Below are positions 1 to 9,925 of a DNA stretch of 64,000 bases, piece after piece. This DNA comes from Rutidosis leptorrhynchoides (Eukaryota; Streptophyta; Magnoliopsida; Asterales; Asteraceae): contig NC_092341.1 of assembly GCF_046630445.1 (NCBI RefSeq), forward strand, positions 288,972,001-289,036,000. The letters are read 5' to 3'. Positions within the stretch are counted from its first letter, which is position 1; the number at the start of each line of letters is the position of its first letter. The position numbers and the translations under genes were made by a program. Under the pieces are notes generated by a model that searched no databases, was not told where the DNA came from, and saw nothing but the letters and a program-made list of their open reading frames with translations.

Positions 1-188
1 CTAGAATTATCTTCACAACCATCTTGTATCAAATTTATTGTGTGCTATATTTCATGCTATATGTAAAATAAGCGGTATTGTAAGTTTGTAAAATATTGTG
101 TAAAAGTTTGAACGCGAAATATTATTATAATCAGTTTTTCATATAGAATTGTAGTAGTTGAATTGTATATTAGCTACTAAGTATGAAC

Positions 189-215
189 TTAACGGGTAGG
201 TACTACCTGAATTTA
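189..215 (+). other. PPT/U3-border-like tract between cargo module and gag (copy A)
   Basis: TTAACGGGTAGGTACT occurs here and again at 4919-4934 directly against the 3' LTR. The following ACCTGAATTT resembles the LTR start after the LTR's GTAGTG is skipped. The same tract lies at 26799, 36613 and 62408 in copies B, C and D. Role unknown; a second plus-strand primer or a recombination scar is inferred. Confidence 0.5.
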
Positions 216-341
216 AACTTATAAAACGCTAATATGAAGAAAGAGCTTTTATAAATAAGTTCATATTACGCTACGAAATACTATTGACTACTCTTGATAT
301 TCTATATGATTAACTCGTTTCATTTGACTATTTTGAAGGAA

Positions 342-1529
342 ATGGCACCGACTACTCGACACACCTTGAATATGAGTGAAGAGGAATTTCGTGCCTTTCT
401 TGCTTCAAACATAGCCGCAGTACAGGCTGTGCTACATACCAACAATAACCTTGGATCTAGCAGTACAAGAAATCGTGTAGGATGCACCTACAAAGAATTC
501 ACTTCCTGCAAACCTTTGGAATTTAATGGAACCGAAGGACCGATCGGATTGAAACGGTGGATCGAGAAGGTCGAATCGATGTTTGCCATAAGTAAGTGTA
601 CTGAATAGGACAAAGTGAAGTACGCTATGCATACCTTCACAGGTACTGCGTTAACATGGTGGAATACCTATCTAGAGCAAGTGGGACAAGATGATGCTTA
701 CGCACTACCGTTGTCAGCATTCAAGCACTTGATGAACGAGAAGTAGCATCCCAGAACCGAGGTCAATAAGCTCAAGACAGAACTTAGAGGGTTATGAACC
801 CAAGGATTTGATATTACCACGTACGAAAGACGATTCACAGAATTGTGCCTATTGTGTCCGGGAGCGTTTGAAGATGAGGAAGAGAAGATCGACGCATTTG
901 TGAAAGGATTACCGGAAAGAATCCAAGAAGATATAAGTTCACACGAGCCCGCCTCCATACAACAGGCATGTAGAATGGCTCACAAACTAGTGAACCAGAT
1001 TGAGGAAAGAATTAAAGAACAGGCGGCTGAAGAGGCCAATGTGAAGCAAGTCAAAAGAAAGTGGGAGGAAAACGGTGATAAGAATTACCAATACAACAAC
1101 AGCAATTACAACAATAATCGCAACAACTATCCCAACAATCGCAACATCAATTGCAACTACAATAAACGGCCCAACAACAACAACAACTACAACAATCATC
1201 CCAACAACAATAACAACCGCAACAACAACAACAATCAGAAGCAGTTATGCCAAAGCTGTGAAAAGTATCACTCGGGGTTCTGCACCAAATTTTGCAACAT
1301 GTGTAAAAGAAATGGTCATAGCACGGTGAAGTGTGAGGTCTACGGACCAGGGGTTAACAGAACGAAAGGAATAAATGGTGTCGGAATGAGTAATGGCGGA
1401 GCAAGTAGTGTCTGAGCAAGTTATGTCAATGTAGTTTGTTATAAATGTGGAAAACCGGGCCACATTATTAGAAATTGCCCGAACCAGGAGAACACGAATG
1501 GACAAGGCCACGGAAGAGTTTTCAATATT
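342..1529 (+). pseudogene. gag: gypsy gag, copy A (degraded)
   Basis: This is the retrotransposon structural protein that would form the virus-like particle and bind genomic RNA. The ATG at 342 starts MAPTTRH and matches the gag start of the other copies. The central part holds the retrotransposon gag core (FTGTALTWWNTYLEQ, then YERRFTELCLLCPGAFEDEE). An Asn-rich linker built of AAC codons spans about 1085-1235. Two CCHC zinc knuckles follow: CNMCKRNGHSTVKC and [14 protein letters not shown]. In-frame stops lie at 606-608, 744-746, 796-798 and 1413-1415. The one at 796 is TGA where copy D has CGA. All stops share one frame, so point mutation rather than frameshifting killed this copy. Confidence 0.85.
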
Positions 1530-4500
1530 AATGCGGCAGAGGCACAGGAAGACCCAGAGCTTGTTACGGGTACGTTTCTTATTGACAATAAATGTGCTTA
1601 TGTTTTATTTGATTCGGGTGTGGATAGAAGCTATATGAGTAGAGAATTTTGTGCTAAATTAAGTTGTCCATTGATGCCGTTGGATAGTAAATTTTTACTC
1701 GAATTAGCAAACGGTAAATTAATTTCAGCAGATTATATATGCCGAAATCGAGAAATTAAACTGGGTAGCGAAATATTTAAGATTGATTTGATACTAGTAG
1801 AGTTAGGGAGTTTTGATGTAATAGTTGGCATGGACTGGCTGAAGAAGGTGAAAGCAGAGATCGTATGTTATAAAAATGCAATTCGCATTGTACGAGAAGA
1901 AGGAGAACCCTTAATGGTGTACGGAGAAAAGGGCAACACGAAGCTACATCTTATTAGTAATTTGAAGGCACAAAAACTAATAAGAAAAGGTTGCTATGCT
2001 GTTCTAGCACATGTCGAGAAAGTACAAACTGAAGAAAAGAGCATCAATAATGTTTTTGTCGCAAAAGAATTTCCCGATGTATTTCCGAAAGAATTACCGG
2101 GACTACCTCCATATCGATCTGTTGAATTTCAAATAGATCTTGTACCAGGAGCTGCACCAATAGCTCATGCTCCTTACAGACTCGCACCCAGCGAGATGAA
2201 AGAACTGCAAAGCCAACTGCAAGAACTATTAGAACGTAGTTTCATTCGACCAAGCACATCACTGTGGGGAGCTTCTGTTTTGTTTGTCAAGAAAAAAGAT
2301 GGTACATTCAGGTTGTGTATCAACTACCGAGAGTTGAACAAACTTACCATCAAGAACCGATACCCACTACCGAGAATCGATGACTTATTTGATCAACTAC
2401 AAGGCTCGTCTGTTTATTCAAAGATTGACTTACGTTCCGGGTATCATCAAATGCGGGTGAAAGAAGATGATATTCCAAAGACTGCTTTTAGGACGCGTTA
2501 TGGTCATTACGAGTTTATGGTTATGCCGTTTGGATTGACTAACGCACCAGCTGTGTTCATGAACCTTATGAACCGAGTGTGTGGACCATACCTTGACAAG
2601 TTTGTCATTATTTTCATTGATGACATACTTATTTACTCAAAGAATGACCAAGAACACGGTGAACATTTGAGAAAGGTGTTAGAAGTATTGAGGAAGGAAG
2701 AATTGTACGCTAAGTTTTCAAAGTGTGAATTTTGGTTGGAAGAAGTTCAATTCCTCGGTCACATAGTGAACAAAGAAGGTATTAAGGTGGATCTGGCAAA
2801 GATAGAAACTGTTGAAAAGTGGGAAACCCCGAAAACTCCGAAACACATACGCCAGTTTTTAGGACTAGCTGGTTACTACAGAAGGTTCATCCAAGACTTT
2901 TCTAGAATAGCAAAACCCTTGACTGCATTAACGCATAAAGGGAAGAAATTTGAATGGAAGGATGAACAAGAGAAAGCGTTCCAGTTATTGAAGAAAAAGC
3001 TAACTACGGCACCTATATTGTCATTGCCTGAAGGGAATGATGATTTTGTAATTTATTGTGACGCATCAAAGCAAGGTCTCGGTTGTGTATTAATGCAACG
3101 AACAAAGGTGATTGCTTATGCGTCTAGACAATTGAAGATTCCCGAACAAAATTATACAACGCATGATTTGGAATTAGGCGCGGTTGTTTTTGCATTAAAG
3201 ACTTGGAGGCACTACTTATATGGGGTCAAAAGTATTATATATACTGACCACAAAAGTCTTCAACACATATTTAATCAGAAACAACTGAATATGAGGCAGC
3301 GTAGGTGGATTGAATTGTTGAATGATTACGACTTTGAGATTCGTTATCACCCGGGGAAGGCAAATGTGGTAGCCGACGCCTTGAGCAGGAAGGACAGAGA
3401 ACCCATTCGAGTAAAATCTATGAATATAATGATTCACAATAACCTTACTACTCAAATAAAGGAGGTGCAACAAGGAGTTTTAAAAGAGGGAAATTTAAAG
3501 GATGAAATACCCAAAGGATCGGAGAAGCATCTTAATATTCGGGAAGACGGAACCCGGTATAGGGCTGAAAGGATTTGGGTACCAAAATTTAGAGATATGA
3601 GAGAAATGGTACTTAGAGAAGCTCATAAAACCAGATACTCAATACATCCTGGAACAGGGAAGATGTACAAGGATCTCAAGAAACATTTTTGGTGGCCGGG
3701 TATGAAAGCCGATGTTGCTAAATACGTAGGAGAATGTTTGACGTGTTCTAAGGTCAAAGCTGAGCATAAGAAACCATCAGGTCTACTTCAACAACCCGAA
3801 ATCCCGGAATGGAAATGGGAAAACATTACCATGGATTTCATCACTAAATTGCCAAGGACTGCAAGTGGTTTTGATACTATTTGGGTAATAGTTGATCGTC
3901 TCACCAAATCAGCACACTTCCTGCCAATAAGAGAAGATGACAAGATGGAGAAGTTAGCACGACTGTATTTGAAGGAAGTCGTCTCCAGACATGGAATACC
4001 AATCTCTATTATCTCTGATAGGGATGGCAGATTTATTTCAAGATTCTGGCAGACATTACAGCAAGCATTAGGAACTTGTCTAGACATGAGTACTGCCTAT
4101 CATCCACAAACTGATGGGCAGAGCGAAAGGACGATACAAACGCTTGAAGACATGCTACGAGCATGTGTTATTGATTTCGGAAACAGTTGGGATTGACATC
4201 TACCGTTAGCAGAATTTTCCTACAACAATTGCTACCATTCAAGCATTGAGATGGCTCCGTTTGAAGCACTTTATGGTAGAAAGTGCGGGTCTCCGATTTG
4301 TTGGAGTGAAGTGGGGGATAGACATATTACGGGTCCGTAGATAATACAATAAACTACCGAGAAGATCATCCAAATTCAACGACGGTTGAAAACCGACCAA
4401 AGTCGACAAAAGAGCTACGCTGACATTAAAAGAAAAGATATAGAATTTGAAATTGGAGAGATGGTCATGCTTAAAGTTTCACCTTGGAAAGGCGTTGTTC

Positions 4501-4898
4501 GATTTGGTAAATGAGGGAAATTAAATCCAAGGTATATTGGACCACTCAAGATTATTGATCGTGTCGGACCAGTAGCTTACCGACTTGAGTTACCTCAACA
4601 ACTCGCGGCTGTACATAACACTTTTCACGTCTCGAATTTGAAGAAATGTTTTGCTAAAGAAGATCTCACTATTCCATTGGATGAAATCCAAATCAATGAA
4701 AAACTTCAATTCATTGAAGAACCCATTGAAATAATGGATCGTGAGGTTAAGAGACTTAAACAAAACAAGATACCGATTGTTAAGGTTCGATGGAATGCTC
4801 GTAGAGGACCCGAATTCACCTGGGAACGAGAAGATCAGATGAAGAAGAAGTACCCGCACTTATTTCCAGAAGATGAGCCAACACCTCCAATCGCTTAA
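1530..4898 (+). pseudogene. pol: gypsy pol polyprotein (PR-RT-RH-INT), copy A
   Basis: Polyprotein for maturation, reverse transcription and integration. The aspartic protease motif is FDSGVD near 1609 (other copies have DSGAD). RT has the [12 protein letters not shown] and FIDDILIYS (DD) motifs around 2420-2640. RNase H begins near 3050 with [10 protein letters not shown] and includes [11 protein letters not shown]. Integrase has the HHCC zinc-binding region near 3640-3760 and catalytic Asp/Asp/Glu blocks in [19 protein letters not shown] and [13 protein letters not shown]. The tail [16 protein letters not shown]...FTWERED is chromodomain-like. An 858-codon stretch is open to 4194-4196, where CGA has become TGA (copy B has CGA). 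Further stops lie at 4338-4340, shortly after it, and at 4512-4514. This is the best preserved pol in the window, but it is not functional as read. Confidence 0.9.
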
Positions 4899-4933
4899 AA
4901 TTTCGGGACGAAATTTATTTAACGGGTAGGTAC
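4898..4933 (+). other. 3' end hairpin and atypical polypurine tract, copy A
   Basis: AAATTTCG-GGA-CGAAATTT (4898-4916) is a perfect 8-bp stem with a 3-nt loop beginning at the pol stop codon. It is followed by TTTAACGGGTAGGTAC, which abuts the LTR and should act as the plus-strand primer. From memory, related plant chromoviruses have a similar CGGGACGAAATT motif here but a purer G-rich PPT; this one is interrupted by pyrimidines. Confidence 0.6.
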
Positions 4934-5816
4934 TGTAGTGACCCGAACTTTTCCGAACCTTTCTATGATTATATGTTTAATGAAAACTATTTTTACATGA
5001 TTAAATGTTTCCAACATGTTAAGCAATCAAACTTGTTAAGACTTGATTAATTGAAATAGGTTTCATATAGACAATTGACCACCCAAGTTGACCGGTGATT
5101 CACGAACGTTAAAACTTGTAAAAACTATATGATGACATATATATGGTTATATATATAGTTAACATGATATTATGATAAGTAAACATATCATTAAGTATAT
5201 TAACAATGAAATACATATGTAAAAACAAGACTACTAACTTAATGATTTTGAAACGAGACATATATGTAACGATTATCGTTGTAACGACATTTAATGTATA
5301 TATATCATATTAAGATATATTCGTACATCATAATATCATGATAATATAATAATTTAAAATCTCTTTTGATATTATAAACATTGGGTTAACAACATTTAAC
5401 AAGATCGTTAACCTAAAGGTTTCAAAACAACACTTACATGTAACGACTAACGATGACTTAACGACTCAGTTAAAATGTATATACATGTAGTGTTTTAATA
5501 TGTATTCATACACTTTTGAAAGAATTCAAGACACTTATCAAAATACTTCTACTTAACAAAAATGCTTACAATTACATTCTCGTTCAGTTTCATCAACAAT
5601 TCTACTCGTATGCACCCGTATTCGTACTCGTACAATACACAGCTTTTAGATGTATGTACTATTGGTATATACACTCCAATGATAAGCTCTTAGCAGCCCA
5701 TGTGAGTCACCTAACACATGTGGGAACCATCATTTGGCAACTAGCATGAAATATCTCATAAAATTACAAAAATATGAGTAATCATTCATGACTTATTTAC
5801 ATGAAAACAAAATTAC

Positions 5817-5945
5817 ATATCCTTTATATCTAATCCATACACCAACGACTAAAAACACCTAAAAACACTTTAATTCTTCAATTTTCTTCATCTAATTGAT
5901 CTCTCTCAAGTTCTAAGTGTTCTTCATAAATTTTACAAGTTCTAG
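5817..5945 (+). promoter_or_regulatory. Candidate core promoter and leader start in gypsy LTR
   Basis: A TATA-like CCTTTATATCTAATCC is followed about 45-90 nt later by a pyrimidine-rich stretch (TTCTTCAATTTTCTTC, then GATCTCTCTCAAG) typical of plant 5' leaders. The arrangement is conserved in the other four LTRs (about 22594, 32393, 42230 and 58182). If real, U3 is ~0.9 kb and R plus U5 ~2.3 kb. The start site is inferred. Confidence 0.35.
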
Positions 5946-6249
5946 TTACATAAAATCAAGAATACTTTCAAGTTTGCTAGCTCACTTCCAATCTTGTAAG
6001 GTGATCATCCAACCTCAAGAAATCTTTGTTTCTTACAGTATGTTATCATTCTAATACAAGGTAATAACCATATTCAAACTTTGGTTCAATTTCTATAACT
6101 ATAACAATCTTATTTCAAGTGATGATCTTACTTGAACTTGTTTTCGTGTCATGATTCTGCTTCAAGAACTTCGAGCCATCCAAGGATCCGTTGAAGCTAG
6201 ATCCATTTTTCTCTTTTCCAGTAGGTTTATCCAAGGAACTTAAGGTAGT

Positions 6250-6270
6250 AATGATGTTCATAACATCATT
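6250..6270 (+). other. Conserved 9-bp inverted repeat in gypsy LTR
   Basis: AATGATGTT-CAT-AACATCATT is a perfect 9-bp stem with a 3-nt loop. It is preserved in the LTR copies near 42676 and 58638 and slightly altered near 23037 and 32836. It lies in the presumed transcribed leader. Function unknown. Confidence 0.5.
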
Positions 6271-7967
6271 CGATTCATACATAAAAAGTTATCATATTCG
6301 AAGTGGTAAACTAGTAATCACTAGAACATAGTTTAGTTAATTCTAAACTTGTTCGCAAATAAAGTTAATCCTTCTAACTACACTTTTAAAATCAACTATA
6401 CACATGATCTATATCTATATGATATGCTAACTTAATGATTTAAAACCCGAAAACACGATAAACACCATAAAACTAGATTTACGCCGTCGTAGTTACAACC
6501 GGGGGCTGTTTTGCTTTGGATAATTAAAAACTATGAAAAACTTTGATTTAAAAGCTATACTTCTGGTAAAATGATTTTTCTTATGAACATGAAACCATAT
6601 CCAAAAATCATGGTTAAACTCAAAGTGAAAGTATGTTTTTCAAAACAGTCATCAAGATGTCGTTCTTTCAACGAAAATGACTACCTCTTTCAAAAACGAC
6701 TTGTAACTTGTATTTTTGACTATAAACCTATACCTTTTCTGTGTAGTTTCATAAAGTCAAGTTCAATACAAAACCGTGGCCGCTTAAATCACTCAAAACG
6801 GATTAGAAAAGAAGAAATGGCGAGCAAAACAAAATTGGTAAAAACTACTCATTTTAGCTACGTAAAAATTGGTAACAAATCTATTCCAACCATAACTTAA
6901 TCAACTTGTATTGTATATTTTGTAATCTTGAGATACCATAGACACGTATACAATGTTTCGACCTATCATGTCGACACATCTATATATATTTCGGAATAAC
7001 CATAGACACTCTATATGTGAATGTTGGAGTTAGCTATACAGGGTTGAGGTTGATTCCAAAATATATATAGTTTGAGTTGTGATCAATACTGAGATATGTA
7101 TACACTGGGTCGTGGATTGATTCAAGATAATATATATCAATTTATTTCTGTACATCTAACTGTGGATAACTAGTTGTAGGTTACTAACGAGGACAGCTGA
7201 CTTAATAAACTTAAAACATCAAAATGTATTAAAAGTGTTGTAAATATATTTTGAACATACTTTGATATATATGTACATATTTGTTATAGGTTCGTGAATC
7301 GACCAGTGGCCAAATCTTACTTCCCGATGAAGTAAAAAAATCTGTGAAAGTGAGTTATAGTCCCACTTTTAAAATCTAATATTTTTGGGATGAGAATACA
7401 TGCAGGTTTTATAAATGATTTACAAAATAGACACAAGTACGTGAAACTACATTCTATGGTTGAATTATCGAAATCGAATATGCCCCTTTTTATTAAGTCT
7501 GGTAATCTAAGAATTAGGGAACAGACACCCTAGTTGACGTGAATCCTAAAGATAGATCTATTGGGCCTAACAAACCCCATCCAAAGTACCGGATGCTTTA
7601 GTACTTCGAAATTTATATCATATCCGAAGGGTGTCCCGGAATGATGGGGATATTCTTATATATGCATCTTGTTAATGTCGGTTACCAGGTGTTCACCAAA
7701 TGAATGATTTTTATCTCTATGTATGGGATGTGTATTGAAATATGAAATCTTGTGGTCTATTGTTACGATTTGATATATATAGGTTAAACCTATAACTCAC
7801 CAACATTTTTTGTTGATGTTTAAAGCATGTTTATTCTCAGGTGAATACTAAGAGCTTCCGTTGTTGCATACTAAAATAAGGACAAGATTTGGAGTCCATG
7901 TTTGTATGATATTGTGTAAAAACTGCATTCAAGAAACTGATTTCGATGTAACATATTTGTATTGTAA

Positions 7968-8067
7968 ACCATTATGTAATGGTCGTGTGTAAACAAGATA
8001 TTTTAGATTATCATTATTTGATAATCTACGTAAAGCTTTTTAAACCTTTATTTATGAAATAAAGGTT
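7968..8067 (+). other. Three consecutive hairpins with embedded AATAAA in LTR A
   Basis: Three perfect inverted repeats follow one another: ACCATTA-TG-TAATGGT (7968-7983), GATTATC-7 nt-GATAATC (8006-8026), and AACCTTTATTT-ATG-AAATAAAGGTT (8043-8067, 11-bp stem). The last contains AATAAA, a candidate poly(A) signal. Copy D keeps all three (last at 60426-60450); the B/C subfamily has lost most of the third. Confidence 0.55.
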
Positions 8068-8184
8068 ATGGTTTGTTTTAAAAATGAATGCAGTCTTTGA
8101 AAAACATCTCATATAGAGGTCAAAACCTCGCAATGAAATCAATTAATATGGAACGTTTTTAATCAATAAGAACGGGACATTTCA

Positions 8185-8610
8185 CTTTGTCCATCTGATT
8201 ATTTGTTTATTTATTTTTCGTATTTAGTTTGATTACAAAACTCCCACTTTTACAATTTTTACTTTAGAATAATTAATAGTTTATAATTCTTAAACAACCG
8301 CTCTCTGTGGATAAACCTGAACTTGCTAAATACTCTACTACATTGATCGAGATAGTTGCATGCCCGATTCGTGTGATAAAACTTGTTTAGTATATTAATT
8401 TTAAGTGTGGTTTTACCATATCAATCAATATTTGGCGATGTAAGTAATAAACAGTTTTTTAGCATCGAATGCAGGGGTGACCAACATTTAATTCTGAACC
8501 ATTCACCCCGAAAATTGAACCTAACCAACACTATTTAGAACGAATCATTTCATAAATGATTTTCAATTTGGATTTTGACTATAACCGAGTATACCAACCG
8601 AGGATTGAAA
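8185..8610. other. Old non-coding spacer with possible LTR-end remnant
   Basis: No gene is visible. A stretch near 8298-8380 (CTCTCTGTGGATAAACCTGA, then TTGCATGCCCGATTCGTGTG) resembles the 3' end of Athila/Tat-type LTRs, which carry a 'CCCTGTGG' phrase (compare 10797 in this window, TTCCCTGTGGAACGAACC). It may be a decayed LTR fragment. The rest is unremarkable AT-rich DNA. Confidence 0.3.
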
Positions 8611-8767
8611 TTTTCACTATCACATTTACTTGTTCCATCTTACTTTTCTAAAATATCCTTAATGATAAGCTTACACAAACTTTTTGTTATAATTTATCAA
8701 TGGATATTTTGAAAAAAAAAAAAACATGAAATAATGATGGAACAAGTAAATGTAATGGTGGAGTATT
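8611..8767. mobile_element. Stowaway-like MITE (degenerate)
   Basis: About 157 bp folds back on itself. The left arm, CACATTTACTTGTTCCATC followed by AAAATATCC, is matched in inverse orientation by GGATATTTTG (8702-8711) and GATGGAACAAGTAAATG (8737-8753), with a poly-A run in the right arm. Read inward from the right end, the terminus is TACTCCACCATTACATTTAC, close to the CTCCCTCCG-type end of Stowaway/Tc1-mariner MITEs, with a possible TA at 8764-8765. The left TA is not clear. It has no coding capacity, as expected. Confidence 0.55.
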
Positions 8768-8839
8768 ATCTCCCATACTAATTGATATTCACAAACTGTT
8801 TAGAATCAAGATGGGGGTATATCCATAAATCTTGATTAT

Positions 8840-8958
8840 CAGAAATTATTCATATATCACTAGATAGCAACTCCTTCGGAGGAAGATTGGTACTTGCATT
8901 GACGAGATGAATGTGGCATTTAACAACTCCTTTATCAAGACTTTAGGAGATGGAGGCA
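8840..8958 (+). pseudogene. LINE (L1-type) ORF2 fragment, part 1
   Basis: This is part of a non-LTR retrotransposon ORF2 downstream of the reverse-transcriptase core. Reading across the Athila insertion, NSFIKTLGDGG continues as NTSFWHERSIG at 21261, giving the 'GDG..TSFW' phrase typical of plant LINE ORF2. Upstream of about 8900 the frame is uncertain and contains a stop or shift, so the left limit is approximate. The fragment is split by the element at 8959-21260. Confidence 0.6.
8954..8958. repeat. Target site duplication AGGCA (left)
   Basis: The five bases AGGCA directly before the 5' LTR are repeated at 21261-21265 directly after the 3' LTR. This is the 5-bp duplication expected of gypsy-type integration and fixes both element ends. 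Confidence 0.9.
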
Positions 8959-9480
8959 TGATATTGCTTAAAACGAACATATATTTAGACGCAATATCAT
9001 TCCAAAATGTAATGTTTTTAATTGTAATTTCCTTATTTTTAGTTGTAATCGTTTAAATAAATAAGTGCGAAGACGAAAGACGAAGATCGCTCGAAAATGA
9101 AGATTTAAAGTCAAAAACGAAGATTTAAAAGGCGAAAACGTCCAAAATGCTCAAACATACAAGTTACACTCCAAAGTGGTTTAAATTATCGAAGAAAAAC
9201 GTCTAAAGATTGACAAGAACGCAAGTTGCGAAACGCAAGTTGCGGAACGCAAATTACACGATATTAAATTGTACGAAAAGACGTTCGAGAAACCGGGACT
9301 GAGACATAAACCGGGCGTAAATGTACGAGACATCGGAGCCAAAATTATGAGTCAACTATGCACAAGAATATAATATAATATATATATATATAATTATATA
9401 AAATTATATATATATTATATATATTTATTAAATATGTCGACAAGCTAGTGTACAAAAAATATGTGAGCTGGATCTGGCGG

Positions 9481-9560
9481 CCATGCGATCGCATGGGAAA
9501 TAGGCATAAAACCCATGCGATCGTATGGGTTCCTGTAGCAGGCCACATCTCTATAAAAAG
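9481..9560 (+). promoter_or_regulatory. Palindrome pair and TATA box of Athila 5' LTR
   Basis: CCATGCGATCGCATGG (9481-9496) is a perfect 16-bp palindrome. A near copy, CCCATGCGATCGTATGGG, lies at 9512-9529. About 20 nt further is CTATAAAAAG (9551-9560), a good plant TATA box, so transcription probably starts near 9585. The 3' LTR has the same layout with one substitution in each palindrome. A dimeric regulator binding site is an inference. Confidence 0.6.
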
Positions 9561-9825
9561 CCAGTTTGCTCGAGCTTTATGTACACAATTTTCATTTCTC
9601 TTCTGTAATATTCATAATATATATTTATAATTATAATTATAATTTTAATTTAAGTTTATTTTAATAATAAAGTTATTGTAACATTTAATTTACGGGTTTT
9701 AAGTCAAAGTTCTGTCCGTGTACCGCTACGCTAATAATATCGCTTTTTACCGTTCCAACTCACTGTAAGTCTCCACGTCCCAACTTTATTTTCGCGTATC
9801 GTTATTATCGTTATTATCGTTGTTA

Positions 9826-9925
9826 TTACTATTGTTATTATTATTATTATTGTTATTATTATTATTATTGTTATCGTAATATTTATTATTATCGTCGTTA
9901 TTATTGTTATTTATTTATTATTGTT
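9826..9925 (+). repeat. TTA/TTG trinucleotide microsatellite in Athila 5' LTR
   Basis: Imperfect array of TTA with TTG and TCG interruptions. In the 3' LTR (about 20045-20160) a pure TTA run is longer, so the two LTRs have diverged in repeat length since insertion. Confidence 0.8.

Larger units (their letters stand above)
1..8184 (+). mobile_element. Ty3/gypsy (Tekay-like chromovirus) copy A, 3' part
   Basis: This is the downstream part of an LTR retrotransposon: leader, gag, pol and a full 3' LTR. The window begins at the base matching 62220 in copy D, just after the D F-box stop codon, so the 5' LTR and the two cargo genes of copy A lie outside the window. Domain order is gag, protease, RT, RNase H, integrase and a chromodomain-like tail, which is the gypsy order. 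Gag-pol stays in one frame from 342 to 4898 but has at least eight in-frame stops. Sequence in the leader and LTR is closest to copy D. The Tekay assignment rests on the integrase tail ending in a VKVRW...TWE chromodomain-like stretch and on the initiator-Met primer site seen in sister copies; the clade name is inferred. Confidence 0.88.
4934..8184 (+). repeat. 3' LTR of gypsy copy A (~3.25 kb)
   Basis: Starts TGTAGTGACCCGAAC and ends GGGACATTTCA, so it has TG...CA ends. Homologous LTRs lie at 21714-24966, 31508-34765, 41342-44604 and 57122-60567. The LTR is much longer than the ~0.3-2 kb common in plants and has no convincing ORF. It contains a possible core promoter near 5820, splice-site-like sequences (AAG|GTAATA near 6060; TTGTTATAG|G near 7289; CTCAG|GTGAATAC near 7850), and a hairpin cluster with a poly(A)-like signal near 8043-8067. 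The host bases after the LTR are CTTTG; the partner target duplication lies off the window. Confidence 0.9.

Noticed and set aside
987..1199. Val/Ile-rich minus-strand ORF resembling a membrane protein (also 27562-27813 and 37376-37768)
   Set aside because: It is the antisense of the AAC (Asn) repeat in gag; GTT codons give the hydrophobic look.
5516..5749. 77-codon ORF (QFYSYAPVFVLVQYTAF) recurring in gypsy LTRs (also 22289-22522, 41928-42161)
   Set aside because: It starts at a TTG, not ATG; the same region in LTR 2 and LTR D has a TAA at the start. Conservation is that of the whole LTR, so it is not evidence of coding.
6571..6900. 109-codon ORF in LTR A
   Set aside because: Interrupted in the homologous parts of other LTRs and no recognisable protein; chance frame.
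9345..9630. Overlapping small ORFs on both strands in the Athila LTR (also 19699-19881)
   Set aside because: They span the TA-rich block, palindromes and TATA box, so they are promoter DNA with chance open frames.
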